Source: Pseudomonadota bacterium
Lineage (GTDB): Bacteria; Pseudomonadota; Gammaproteobacteria; Burkholderiales; Burkholderiaceae_C
Direction: 5' to 3'
Length of the DNA stretch: 64,000 nucleotides
NCBI GenBank assembly: GCA_018241265.1
Contig: JAFEEF010000049.1
Span: 86,281 to 150,280 of the forward strand
Shown here: piece by piece, positions 25,407 through 33,169 of the stretch
Position numbering within the stretch: the first letter of the stretch is position 1
Layout: every line of letters begins with the position of its first letter
Notes under the pieces: generated by a model
Told to the model about the DNA's origin: nothing
Seen by the model: the letters and a program-made list of their open reading frames with translations, nothing else
Databases searched by the model: none
Translations under genes and position numbers: made by a program

Positions 25407-25823
25407 ATGCCGCGCATGAAGACGCGTCGTCTGCGCGGCCTGCTGGCCATTCCTGCATCGGTGGCGTTGCTGATCGCGGCGGTGCCGTCCCACGCGGTCT
25501 CGGGCTGCCATGTGCCGCCGTTCCACGGCGCCGTGTCGTCCGCCGGTGCCGTCGCGACGATGAATGTCGTCAACACCGGCCGCGCTTGCCGCATCGACAA
25601 CTACGGCGTGCCGGCGACGCGCGGCAATCCGGCCGAGGCCGGCCAGGTCACCACGGCGCCGGAACACGGCACCGCGGCCTTCGATGCGCCGGCCGTGCGC
25701 TACACGCCGGCGCCCGGTTACGTCGGCGACGATGCGTTCGACTACATCGCGAACGCCAAGGGCAACCTCGACCAGCGCGTGACGCTCAAGGTGCACGTCG
25801 ACGTCCACGTCACGGCACCCTGA
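25407..25823 (+). CDS. Small exported protein with an Ig-like (cadherin-type) domain
   Basis: This 138-residue protein (or 135 from the ATG at 25416) has a hydrophobic signal peptide ending near SHAVS, then a short beta-rich domain. The stretch VRYTPAPGYVGDDAFDYIA is the hallmark of bacterial Ig-like/tandem domains (Big_9 type). Two cysteines (in GCHVPP and RACRID) could form a disulfide. Its function is unknown; a periplasmic or surface role is inferred from the signal peptide. It precedes the PLP decarboxylase gene by 15 bases. Confidence 0.6.
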   Translation: MPRMKTRRLRGLLAIPASVALLIAAVPSHAVSGCHVPPFHGAVSSAGAVATMNVVNTGRACRIDNYGVPATRGNPAEAGQVTTAPEHGTAAFDAPAVRYTPAPGYVGDDAFDYIANAKGNLDQRVTLKVHVDVHVTAP

Positions 25824-25838
25824 TCCGGGCCGACCACC

Positions 25839-27191
25839 ATGCGAGCGCTGCTCGAAGACGCCGCCGCGCGCGCGATCCGGTACCTCGACGACCTCGATGC
25901 GCGCGGCATCGCGCCGACGCCCGAAGCCGTTGCCGCGTTGTCGGCCTTGGACGAGGCGCTGCCGGCCGGCCCGTGCGATCCGGCCGAGACGCTCGCGCTG
26001 CTCGACGATGTCGGCTCGCCGGCGACGATGGCCAACGCCGGCGGCCGCTTCTTCGGCTTCGTGATCGGCGGTGCGCTGCCGGTCACCGTCGCGAGCCAAT
26101 GGCTGGCGACGGCGTGGGACCAGAACGCCGCGCTGCAGGCTGCGGCACCGGCGACGTCGCGCATCGAAGCGGTCGCGCTGCGCTGGCTGCTCGAGCTGTT
26201 CGGCCTGCCGGCGGATGCCGCCGGCGGCTTCGTCACCGGCGCGACCACCGCCAACTTCAGCGCGCTCGCCGCGGCGCGCCATGCGGTGCTGGCGCGCGCC
26301 GGCTGGAACGTCGAGGCCGATGGTCTGTTCGGCGCGCCGCCGATCACGGTGCTGGTCGGCGACGAGGCGCATCCGACCTTGATGAAGTCGCTCGGCATGC
26401 TGGGCCTCGGCCGCCAGCGCGTCGTGCGCGTGCCGGTCGACGGGCAAGGGCGCATGCGCGCCGACCGCTTGCCGCCGATCGCCGGCCCGACCATCGTCTG
26501 CCTGCAGGCCGGCAACGTGAACACCGGTGCCTTCGACCCGTTCGACGCGATCGTGCCGGCCGTGCGTGCGGCAGGCGCGTGGGTGCATGTCGACGGCGCC
26601 TTCGGCCTGTGGGCGCTCGCGCATCCCGCGTATGCACCGCTCGCTGCGGGCATCACGCAGGCCGACTCGTGGGCGACCGATGCGCACAAGTGGCTCAACG
26701 TGCCGTACGACTGCGGCATCGCGTTCGTGCGCGACCGCGAGGCACTGCGCAGCGCGATGTCGGTCTCGGCGGACTACCTGCCGACGCAGCCCGGTGCGCG
26801 CGATCCGTCCGACTACACCCCCGAGCTGTCGCGTCGCGCGCGCGGCGTGGAGGTCTGGGCGGCGCTGCGCACGCTCGGGCGCGACGGCATCGCTGAACTC
26901 GTCGAGCGCTGCTGCCGGCATGCGCGGCGCTTCGCGCACGAGCTCGAGGCCGCGGGCTTCGAGATCCTGAATGACGTCGTGCTGAACCAGGTGCTCGTGA
27001 GCTTCGGCGACGACGACATGAACCGCCGCGTCATCGCTGCGCTGCAGGCCGACGGTACCTGCTGGTGCGGGCCGACGCGCTGGCAGGGGCGCAGTGCGAT
27101 GCGCATCAGCGTGTGCTCGTGGGCGACGACGGAGGGGGACGTGGCGCGCAGTGTCGAGGCGATGCAGCGGGTTGCAGCGCATGTTGGCTGA
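25839..27191 (+). CDS. Pyridoxal-dependent group II decarboxylase family protein
   Basis: This 450-residue protein has the aromatic amino acid decarboxylase/GadB-like pattern: FFGFVIGGALPVTVASQWLATAWDQNA, GGFVTGATTANFSALAAARHA, HVDGAFGLWA and the PLP lysine in ATDAHKWLNVPYDCG. It most likely decarboxylates an amino acid, although some members of the group act as sphingosine-phosphate-lyase-like enzymes or desulfinases. The substrate cannot be told from sequence. The gene follows the small Ig-like protein gene by 15 bases, perhaps by chance. Confidence 0.85.
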   Translation: MRALLEDAAARAIRYLDDLDARGIAPTPEAVAALSALDEALPAGPCDPAETLALLDDVGSPATMANAGGRFFGFVIGGALPVTVASQWLATAWDQNAALQAAAPATSRIEAVALRWLLELFGLPADAAGGFVTGATTANFSALAAARHAVLARAGWNVEADGLFGAPPITVLVGDEAHPTLMKSLGMLGLGRQRVVRVPVDGQGRMRADRLPPIAGPTIVCLQAGNVNTGAFDPFDAIVPAVRAAGAWVHVDGAFGLWALAHPAYAPLAAGITQADSWATDAHKWLNVPYDCGIAFVRDREALRSAMSVSADYLPTQPGARDPSDYTPELSRRARGVEVWAALRTLGRDGIAELVERCCRHARRFAHELEAAGFEILNDVVLNQVLVSFGDDDMNRRVIAALQADGTCWCGPTRWQGRSAMRISVCSWATTEGDVARSVEAMQRVAAHVG

Positions 27192-27389
27192 GGCCCAGCT
27201 GGTCCGGTCTCTCAAAATTCGGCAGGCCTAGTTTCCTGCATGGGTGCCGGGCTCGAAGGGCAGCGTGGGATCGAGGACTTGATGATTGACTCAGGCCGCA
27301 CGCGTAGTCTACGATACTGCCTCCTAATTCACGTTAGGATGCGCATTCGTTCGAAAGACTATACAGCCGCAAATCTTCCACGCTGCCAA

Positions 27390-27989
27390 ATGAACGTGCG
27401 AACCAAAGCCACCAGCATCGCCATCCTTCTTCTGACTGCAGGTTGTGCTGGCAGCCCTTATGACATCGCCAAGAAGCATGATGCCCTTCGTGACTACCAA
27501 GGAGTCGATAGCGGATTTATCGTGGCCGGCGCGGGGGCTGTGAAGGACTCTCGTCTCTCAATCTCAGGCGTCACCTTCCGTCGCCGAGGAACGGAAGAAC
27601 TCGTCAGTTTCGGCTTCAAGCCTAAGCAACCGCTTCTGCCAGGTGGGTCATCGGTGGACTTTGAATCCGCCATAGCGGCAGGAACCATTTGGGTCAAGCG
27701 TCTTCCTCCTGGCGACTATGAAATCGTCAGTACTACTGGAACTCAATTCGGCCGATACGAATACAACTGCAGTAGACCTATACCGCCGATCATCATCTTC
27801 ACGATTAAAACGGGCGAAGTTGCGTATCTCGGCCGCTACGTCTCGATGTCGCGTTGGCCCGTATGTGGTGACGTTAGTATCTCGGAAGACGAACGCGCGG
27901 ATATAGCCACCGCCAAAGCCCACAATCCCGATCTGCCAGTCGCAGTTGTTCGTTCGTTCGTTCCCCCCGCCGCTCAGAGAAAACTCTAA
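27390..27989 (+). CDS. Hypothetical lipoprotein
   Basis: This 199-residue protein starts MNVRTKATSIAILLLTAGC with a lipobox LTAGC (Cys19), so it is probably a membrane-anchored lipoprotein. The rest contains repeated short beta segments (VDSGFIVAGAGAV, LSISGVTFRRRGTEELVSFGF, GTIWVKRLPPGDYEIVST), a pattern of small DUF2846-like lipoproteins that carry a GDYEI element. I do not recognise a precise family. Base composition is clearly lower in GC than the flanking operons, which suggests transfer. Confidence 0.65.
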   Translation: MNVRTKATSIAILLLTAGCAGSPYDIAKKHDALRDYQGVDSGFIVAGAGAVKDSRLSISGVTFRRRGTEELVSFGFKPKQPLLPGGSSVDFESAIAAGTIWVKRLPPGDYEIVSTTGTQFGRYEYNCSRPIPPIIIFTIKTGEVAYLGRYVSMSRWPVCGDVSISEDERADIATAKAHNPDLPVAVVRSFVPPAAQRKL

Positions 27990-28047
27990 TACAGCGACTT
28001 CGTCGATCGTCGAGCCTTTGCGCCAGATCGCGCTTCAATCCTTCTTC

Positions 28048-28650
28048 GTGTTTACACTTCGCATTCTGGCCGCTGTGCCACTCGCAGTATTGGCGGCATC
28101 TTGCGCCTGGGGGCAGGCTCAGCCCGCTCAAATCGCCGTACCGGGCCACACGGTCGAAGTCACACCCCTTCCACCCAAAGCATTCCCGACGCCGAAGCGA
28201 TTGCCTCTAGAAGTCGATACGGAGGCTGCGGAGACCTTTGTGCGACTCGGGTTCGGCCTGTTTCTCCCTGGTGGAAAGAACTTCCAGTCCACCGAATTCC
28301 TGACACCGTTGTTGAGCACGGAACAAGCGGCTCACTTGGTTGAATTGGTGCCCGAATACCGTACGTTCCGCGGAAAGGCTGTCGCCGAGGCAATTCGGCG
28401 CCTCTCGGGCTGGGTCTCTGGCGTTCAGTTTGGTCGCGAAGGCGCACCTGTCGTCTACATTGAGCTGCCGTATTGGACTGATCAGCGAGAGGGCCCGGTT
28501 ACCGTCGGAACGGGTGCGCGCATCTCGGACGAAGAAAACGCCAAGTTCGTTGAGGAACTAAGGGCGGTCTTCGTCGGACAACTGGGTGCTGAGGAGTTCG
28601 GGCCCGATCGAATTCGGAAGCGGCTTATTCGCATCTGGTGGCACGGATGA
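28048..28650 (+). CDS. Hypothetical exported protein
   Basis: From the GTG at 28048 (a 200-residue product) the sequence opens with FTLRILAAVPLAVLAASC, a signal peptide that could be a lipoprotein signal. A longer ATG frame from 27946 would overlap the preceding gene by 44 bases and place non-signal residues before the hydrophobic stretch, so the GTG is preferred. The mature part contains ETFVRLGFGLFLPGG and WVSGVQFGREGAPVVYIELPYW. I do not recognise the family. Like its neighbour it has a lower-GC composition. Confidence 0.55.
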   Translation: MFTLRILAAVPLAVLAASCAWGQAQPAQIAVPGHTVEVTPLPPKAFPTPKRLPLEVDTEAAETFVRLGFGLFLPGGKNFQSTEFLTPLLSTEQAAHLVELVPEYRTFRGKAVAEAIRRLSGWVSGVQFGREGAPVVYIELPYWTDQREGPVTVGTGARISDEENAKFVEELRAVFVGQLGAEEFGPDRIRKRLIRIWWHG

Positions 28651-28741
28651 GGCGCGCAGGCCCACGGTCGGCACCGCTTACTATCAACGCGAGGCTTCAC
28701 CTTCCCGGCCGAGAATAGACTTCTGGATTCGGAGAAAGTCC

Positions 28742-28972
28742 ATGCACGATACCGCTTCCGGCCTTGCTCAACGTGGAAAGCAGCTTCCCCTCGAAGAGCG
28801 CGAACGTCTCGTTGATGAGCTGCTTGCCTCTCTCAACGAGCCGTCTGCCGCCGAGCTTGATGCGGCTTGGTCCGCAGAGATTCAGCGTCGCCTCGCCGCC
28901 TATGATCGTGGCGAAGTTCACGCATTGCCCGCCGAAGAAGTCGTCGCGAAGGCTCGGGCTATCGCTCGGTGA
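28742..28972 (+). CDS. Addiction-module antitoxin-type protein (TIGR02574-like), orphan
   Basis: This 76-residue protein has the pattern LPLEERERLVDELLASLNEPS, then AELDAAWSAEIQRRLAAYDRGEVHALPAEEVVAKARAI, which is typical of the small antitoxin-type addiction-module component normally followed by a RelE/ParE toxin. The partner directly downstream is only a fragment (next entry), so this is an orphan antitoxin. Its stop shares GTGA with the toxin relic start, the arrangement expected of the ancestral intact pair. Confidence 0.8.
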   Translation: MHDTASGLAQRGKQLPLEERERLVDELLASLNEPSAAELDAAWSAEIQRRLAAYDRGEVHALPAEEVVAKARAIAR

Positions 28973-29124
28973 GGTTTGTCCGCTTCGTGCCGGCTGCCAC
29001 CCTAAATCCGTCAGTTGCTCGCCTCCGACTGGCCGCTGAGCGCTATCCTCGCCCATCGGCGCAGCCCGACCACTTCAGGTCGGGTTCAGATTTGCGGCGC
29101 CGGCTCTGTCGAGGAGTAGACTGA
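28969..29124 (+). pseudogene. Remnant of a RelE/ParE toxin gene
   Basis: The frame begins GTG, overlapping the antitoxin stop as GTGA, and reads VRFVRFVPAATLN before drifting into RPSAQPDHFRSG without toxin features and ending at 29124 after 51 codons. The VRFVRF-like beginning is what a ParE/RelE toxin paired with this antitoxin would have. The core of the toxin is missing. The call rests on position and about ten residues. Confidence 0.45.
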
Positions 29125-29128
29125 CAGC

Positions 29129-29350
29129 ATGGGTGTCATGCTAGGTACCGTAAAGGCAGGAAAGATCGTCGTCGAAGGTTCGGCCCTCGTCGAGGGGGTG
29201 GACGTCTATGTCATCACGCCCGAAGCGGATGGTACGGTTCACCTTCAACCAGACGAACTTGCTGAGCTGGAAGCTGGCATTGCCGAAGCTGACCGCGGTG
29301 AGACCATCACGGAAGACGAACTCTTCCGTCGCCTGCGTCGCTTTGGCTGA
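29129..29350 (+). CDS. Putative antitoxin paired with RelE/ParE-like toxin
   Basis: This 73-residue protein (70 if it starts at 29138) has an N-terminal beta segment GTVKAGKIVVEGSALVEGVDVYVITP and a charged helical C-terminus ELAELEAGIAEADRGETITEDELFRRLRRF. This second part is a typical toxin-wrapping antitoxin tail. The toxin gene begins three bases after its stop. The ends of many such antitoxins have the same ITEDELxxRLRRF pattern. Confidence 0.75.
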   Translation: MGVMLGTVKAGKIVVEGSALVEGVDVYVITPEADGTVHLQPDELAELEAGIAEADRGETITEDELFRRLRRFG

Positions 29351-29352
29351 TC

Positions 29353-29652
29353 GTGACGCTCACGGTCCACGTCTCACGACGTGCTGCTCGCGAGATCGAA
29401 CGCCTCGCCGAGTGGTGGTCGGTCCATCGTCCCGCGGCACCCGGCGCCGTATCAGCAGACTTGGCTGCAGCGCTCTCGATCCTTCGCGAGCAGCCGGGCA
29501 TCGGCTCTCGGGTGGTTCAAGCTGGCTCGCCGGACACGCGCCGGTTTCACTTGGACCGTATTGGTCATTGGGTGTACTACCGCACCAAACTTGATCGGCT
29601 CGAACTCTTGTCCGTCTGGTATTCGGGGCGCAAGCGCATGCCAGAGGTGTGA
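29353..29652 (+). CDS. RelE/ParE-like toxin
   Basis: This 99-residue protein starts at a GTG three bases after the antitoxin stop. The sequence VHVSRRAAREIERLAEWWSVHRP, then LREQPGIGSRVVQ, and DTRRFHLDRIGHWVYYRTKLDRLELLSVWYSGR matches ParE/RelE toxins: a helical hairpin and four-stranded sheet with a C-terminal VxY/VWYSGR element. No frameshift is seen, so the pair looks functional. Whether it targets mRNA or gyrase cannot be told. Confidence 0.85.
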   Translation: MTLTVHVSRRAAREIERLAEWWSVHRPAAPGAVSADLAAALSILREQPGIGSRVVQAGSPDTRRFHLDRIGHWVYYRTKLDRLELLSVWYSGRKRMPEV

Positions 29653-29827
29653 TGCCTGACCCTTATTTAGGGCGTACATCCACCGGCAAGGCATTTCGCC
29701 GTCGGGCACTCAGTTCAAGTGTTGTGCTCGAGACGCTATAGCTTGGCTTCGATGCGTCGCAACGCGCGATGTCCTCATCGGCGCGTCGAAAGCCGACTCG
29801 CGCTCGCCGCCCCCAACGAGCGCCGGT

Positions 29828-31735
29828 TCAGTCGAGAAACACCGCCCCCGCCGACGGCCCGCCTACGTTCACCGTGCCCGCCACGCTGCCCGACGCCAGA
29901 TCCACGACGATCACCGTGTTCGACGTCCCGTCCGTCACCAGCGCCTGCTTGCCGTCGGCGCTGATCGCGATCCCGGACGGATGTCCGCCAGTCGCGATCG
30001 AGCCGAGCAGCTGCAAGGTCGCGCCGTCGAGCAGGTCGACCTTGCCGTGCTGGTCGGCGACGTACAGCACGCTGCCGTCTGCGCCGGCCGCCAGGCCGAC
30101 GTACGACGGGCCGCCCGGCACGACGACGCTCTTCACGAAGACGTCGTTCGCGGTGTCCCACACGCCGACCTGGGCCGCGCTCAGGAAGCCGAGCGCGTAG
30201 CTCGCAGTCCCGGTGCGGTTCGACGTCACGATGCCGGGAATGAAGGGGAACGACGAGATCGGCTTCTGCGCGCCGGTCGTGGTGTCGATCTTCACGATGC
30301 CGCCGGCCACCGGCGGCCCGTCGATCTCGAGCGCCTCGTAGCTCGCGAGCAGCGAGCGGCCGTCGCCCGAAGCGGCGATGTCGAGCGCCGAGCCGATGCC
30401 GCCGTTGGCCGGCACGCGCACCCGGATCGCGCCGGTCGCGATCTCCAGGTTGGCGTTGATCACGCGCACCAGCGAGCCTTCGTTGACGTAGACCTTGTTG
30501 CCGAGCGCGGCTGCCGAGCTCGCGATGATCAGGTTGTCGGCGATCGGGCGTGCCGGCGTCGGCGCGTCGGGCGTGCGCTGCACCGCGACGTTGGCGACCT
30601 CGGGAATGAAGACCTTGCCGGCCGCGAGCACGCCGGCCTGCGGCGCGTCGCCCACGGCGAAGCCGGTCTGCGTGGTCAGGCTCGCGGTGTCGACGCGCGC
30701 CACGCGGTTGCTGTTCTCGTTCAGGATCACCGCGTTGCCGTTGGACTTGACGACGATCGCGTACGGCGGCGCGATGCTGCGCAGCGTGTGCCGGGTCGCG
30801 AGCGTCGCGGCATCGATCACGAGCGTCGTACCGTAGGTCAGGTCGGTCGAGTACAGCGTGCTGCCGTCGGGCGAGATGCCGAGCCGGTACGGATTGGTCT
30901 GGCCGAGCGCGACCGAGCCCTTGATCGTGTGCGTCGCCACGTCGATCGCGGTCAGCGTGCCGGCGCTGACGTAGCAGGTCTTGCCGTCGGGCGACAGCGC
31001 GTCGCCGAACGCCACGGCCGACGTCGCGATCGTGACCGTGTGCGCGACGGTGCGCGTCGCGATGTCGATCAGCGACACGACGTTGCCGCCGACCACGAGC
31101 AAGGTCTTGCCGTCCGGCGTGACGAGCGGCGGCGCGACGACCACGCTCGACGTCAGCGGGATCGTGCCGGTCACCGCCAGGGTCGCCGCATCGAAGATCG
31201 TGACCGCGTTGCCGGCCGGCACGAACAGGCTGGTGCCGTCGGGCGAGATGCCTATCGGGTACAGATGGAACGGCGACGCGCCCGGCACCGGGCTCGCGCT
31301 GGTCGCGCCGCTCAGCGTGTCGAGCGACATCACCACGACGTCGCCGGCGGCGAGGATGCCGGTGGCATAGACATGGCGCCCCGCGGTATCCCGCACCATT
31401 TTCACGACGCTGCCCGGCATCGGGTACGTCTTGATCACGGCACCGGTCGTGCCGTCGAGCACCGCGACGAGGCTCGGCGAGCCGCCCTGCACGTCGTTCT
31501 GCGCCGTCGTCGTGGTGCCGATGTAGAGCTTGCTTTCCTCGGGGCTCAGCAGCAGGTCGACGGCGCCGGGCGGCGTGCTCAGGGTGCGGATCGGCGCGCC
31601 GCCGATGTCCCTGAACTGGCTCACCGAGCCGCCGGGTCCGGCGAGCGACACATAGGCCTCGGCGGCCAGGGCCGGGAGCGCCGCGCAGCAGAGCAGCACG
31701 GCGGCGAACGTGCGGATGGCGTGGTGGAGCTTCAT
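29828..31735 (-). CDS. Exported YncE/YVTN-type beta-propeller protein
   Basis: This 635-residue protein has a signal peptide (about 1-24, ending ALAAE) and then repeating blades of about 40 residues of the YVTN/YncE type, with elements such as LYIGTTTTAQ, HVYATGILAAGD, TLYSTDLTYG and VLYVADQHGK. Such proteins form seven- to eight-blade propellers in the periplasm or outside the cell and bind DNA, ligands or other proteins, often without known activity. There is no C-terminal anchor. It is the second gene of a divergent unit facing the sigma-factor gene; a 52-residue mini-gene precedes it with an ATGA overlap. Confidence 0.85.
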   Translation of the reverse strand: MKLHHAIRTFAAVLLCCAALPALAAEAYVSLAGPGGSVSQFRDIGGAPIRTLSTPPGAVDLLLSPEESKLYIGTTTTAQNDVQGGSPSLVAVLDGTTGAVIKTYPMPGSVVKMVRDTAGRHVYATGILAAGDVVVMSLDTLSGATSASPVPGASPFHLYPIGISPDGTSLFVPAGNAVTIFDAATLAVTGTIPLTSSVVVAPPLVTPDGKTLLVVGGNVVSLIDIATRTVAHTVTIATSAVAFGDALSPDGKTCYVSAGTLTAIDVATHTIKGSVALGQTNPYRLGISPDGSTLYSTDLTYGTTLVIDAATLATRHTLRSIAPPYAIVVKSNGNAVILNENSNRVARVDTASLTTQTGFAVGDAPQAGVLAAGKVFIPEVANVAVQRTPDAPTPARPIADNLIIASSAAALGNKVYVNEGSLVRVINANLEIATGAIRVRVPANGGIGSALDIAASGDGRSLLASYEALEIDGPPVAGGIVKIDTTTGAQKPISSFPFIPGIVTSNRTGTASYALGFLSAAQVGVWDTANDVFVKSVVVPGGPSYVGLAAGADGSVLYVADQHGKVDLLDGATLQLLGSIATGGHPSGIAISADGKQALVTDGTSNTVIVVDLASGSVAGTVNVGGPSAGAVFLD

Positions 31736-31890
31736 GGTGCGGTAGTCCGAAGTTCAAGGCCGCCGTTGGTGTCGAAGCGGCTGATCGATCCACCCGGCCC
31801 GCCGATCGAAGCATCGGCCGCGAGGGTGGAAAGCGCCGCGCCACCCAGCAGCGCAGCGGCGAGGGTTCGAACAAGGACTGGGCGCTTCAT
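31732..31890 (-). CDS. 52-residue secreted mini-protein, paralogous to the propeller N-terminus
   Basis: From ATG 31890 the frame encodes MKRPVLVRTLAAALLGGAAL followed by a short mature part with GGPGGSISRFDTNG, and ends in RTTAP; the stop overlaps the propeller start as ATGA. The first 45 or so residues align with the start of the downstream propeller: both have a signal peptide ending in LAA, then GPGGSxSxF. It has a signal peptide and only about 28 mature residues, so it looks like a truncated duplicate or a tiny secreted product. Confidence 0.6.
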   Translation of the reverse strand: MKRPVLVRTLAAALLGGAALSTLAADASIGGPGGSISRFDTNGGLELRTTAP

Positions 31891-32022
31891 GGCGGCAAGT
31901 GGACTCCCGCACCTCGACCGTTGTCCATCGCCGCCGGCTGAACTTCTAGGGGGACGGGCGCGGTCATCGAGGCCGATACTCCGTGACACGGCTCGTCGCA
32001 GCCTACCGCTTAGCATAGGGGG

Positions 32023-32595
32023 ATGGCCGCCGATGCCGATGCCGATGCCGATGGAGACGACGCCGCGCTCGTGGCGCGCTGCCGGCGCGGCGACGGCGCG
32101 GCCTGGTCGCTGCTGGTGCGGCGCTACCAGCGGCTGGTCTATGCCATCGTGATGCGCGCCGGTCTCGACGAGCACCATGCGGCCGACGTCTTCCAGACCG
32201 TCTTCAGCCGCTTGCTGCAGCACTTGCCGCGCATCGCCGATCCGTCGCGGCTGCAGGCCTGGATCGTCACCTGCGCGAAGCGCGAGGCGATCGCGCTGGT
32301 GCGCAAGGCGCGTCGCACCGTGTCGCTGACGCCGGAGGACGACGACGCGGCCGAGCCCGACATCGTCGACGACGCGCTGATCCCCGAGGAGCTGCTCGCC
32401 ACGCTGCAGGACGCGCACGGCCTGCGCTTGGCGCTCGAGCGGCTCGACGTGCGCTGCCGGGCGCTGATCGAGCTGTCCTTCGGCGACGACGACCTGCCGT
32501 ACGACGAGATCGGCCGGCGCATGGCGATGCCGGTCGGCAGCATCGGGCCGACGCGCGGCCGCTGTCTCGACAAGCTGCGCAAGCTGATGACATGA
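32023..32595 (+). CDS. ECF-type RNA polymerase sigma factor
   Basis: This 190-residue sigma-70 family protein has region 2 (RRYQRLVYAIVMRAGLDEHHA, then DVFQTVFSRLLQHLPRI and LQAWIVTCAKREAI) and region 4 (LRLALERLDVRCRALIELSF, then YDEIGRRMAMPVGSIGPTRGRCLDKLRKLM). The GSIGPTRGRCLDKLR ending is of the kind I associate with ECF factors encoded beside TPR/CHAT proteins. The first residues are an unusual Ala-Asp repeat from a GATGCC tandem. No classical anti-sigma gene follows; the next gene is a 170-residue protein that could play that role. Confidence 0.9.
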   Translation: MAADADADADGDDAALVARCRRGDGAAWSLLVRRYQRLVYAIVMRAGLDEHHAADVFQTVFSRLLQHLPRIADPSRLQAWIVTCAKREAIALVRKARRTVSLTPEDDDAAEPDIVDDALIPEELLATLQDAHGLRLALERLDVRCRALIELSFGDDDLPYDEIGRRMAMPVGSIGPTRGRCLDKLRKLMT

Positions 32596-32656
32596 GCGCC
32601 ATGTATCTGCACCGCCCCGATCGCCTCTGTAGCCGCAACGCACCATCGTTCGCGCC

Positions 32657-33169
32657 ATGAACCCCGACGACCCGACCGATCCGGACGACGCCCGCCGCCT
32701 GCGTGCCGCCCTCGCGCTGCGCGACGCGCCCGCCGCCTGGGTGCGCGCCGCGGAGGCGCTGTGGCCCGAGCATGGCCTGGGTCTGGCCGGCGCGGTGCGA
32801 CGCGTCGTCGCCGCGCTGCGCTTCGACAGTGCGACGGCATCGCCGGCGCTGGCCGGCGTGCGCAGCAGCGCGCCGGGCGCGGCACGCCATCTGCTGTTCA
32901 GCGCCGAGGGCCGCGACATCGACCTGCGCATCGCCCCCGCCGGCGAGGCCTGGCTGCTCGTCGGTCAGATCCTCGGACCCGACGAGGCCGGCCGCATCGA
33001 CGTCGTCAGCACCGCGGCCGATCGCCCGGTGGTCGGCCGCGCCGAGTTGAATGCGCTCGGCGAGTTCCGCATCGACGACGTCGCCGCGGGCCGCTACCGG
33101 ATCGTGCTGAACCTGGGCGACGACGCGATCGAGCTGCCGGAGGTCGATGTCGGCGATGGAGCGCGCTGA
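32657..33169 (+). CDS. Small protein between ECF sigma and TPR-CHAT genes (candidate sigma regulator)
   Basis: This 170-residue protein has an N-terminal helical half (DARRLRAALALRDAPAAWVRAAEALW) and a C-terminal beta-sandwich-like half (DIDLRIAPAGEAWLLVGQIL, then ELNALGEFRIDDVAAGRYRIVLNL). It has no signal peptide, membrane segment or zinc motif, so it is not a ZAS-type anti-sigma factor. Its position, directly after the sigma gene and overlapping the CHAT-protease gene, and the repeated occurrence of similar proteins beside ECF and CHAT genes that I recall, make it a candidate regulator or substrate. This is inference; the family is undescribed to me. Confidence 0.65.
   Translation: MNPDDPTDPDDARRLRAALALRDAPAAWVRAAEALWPEHGLGLAGAVRRVVAALRFDSATASPALAGVRSSAPGAARHLLFSAEGRDIDLRIAPAGEAWLLVGQILGPDEAGRIDVVSTAADRPVVGRAELNALGEFRIDDVAAGRYRIVLNLGDDAIELPEVDVGDGAR

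Noticed and set aside
27240..27389. Upstream extension of the lipoprotein gene from ATG 27240
   Set aside because: It places 50 residues ahead of a clear lipoprotein signal; the ATG at 27390 starts exactly at the signal peptide.
29660..29680. CCCTTATTTAGGG as a terminator or attachment site
   Set aside because: A four-base stem only, without a T-run or a second copy nearby.
32031..32056. GATGCC tandem copies at the start of the sigma-factor gene
   Set aside because: A short in-frame repeat coding Ala-Asp. It may vary in length but is too short to call a separate repeat element.
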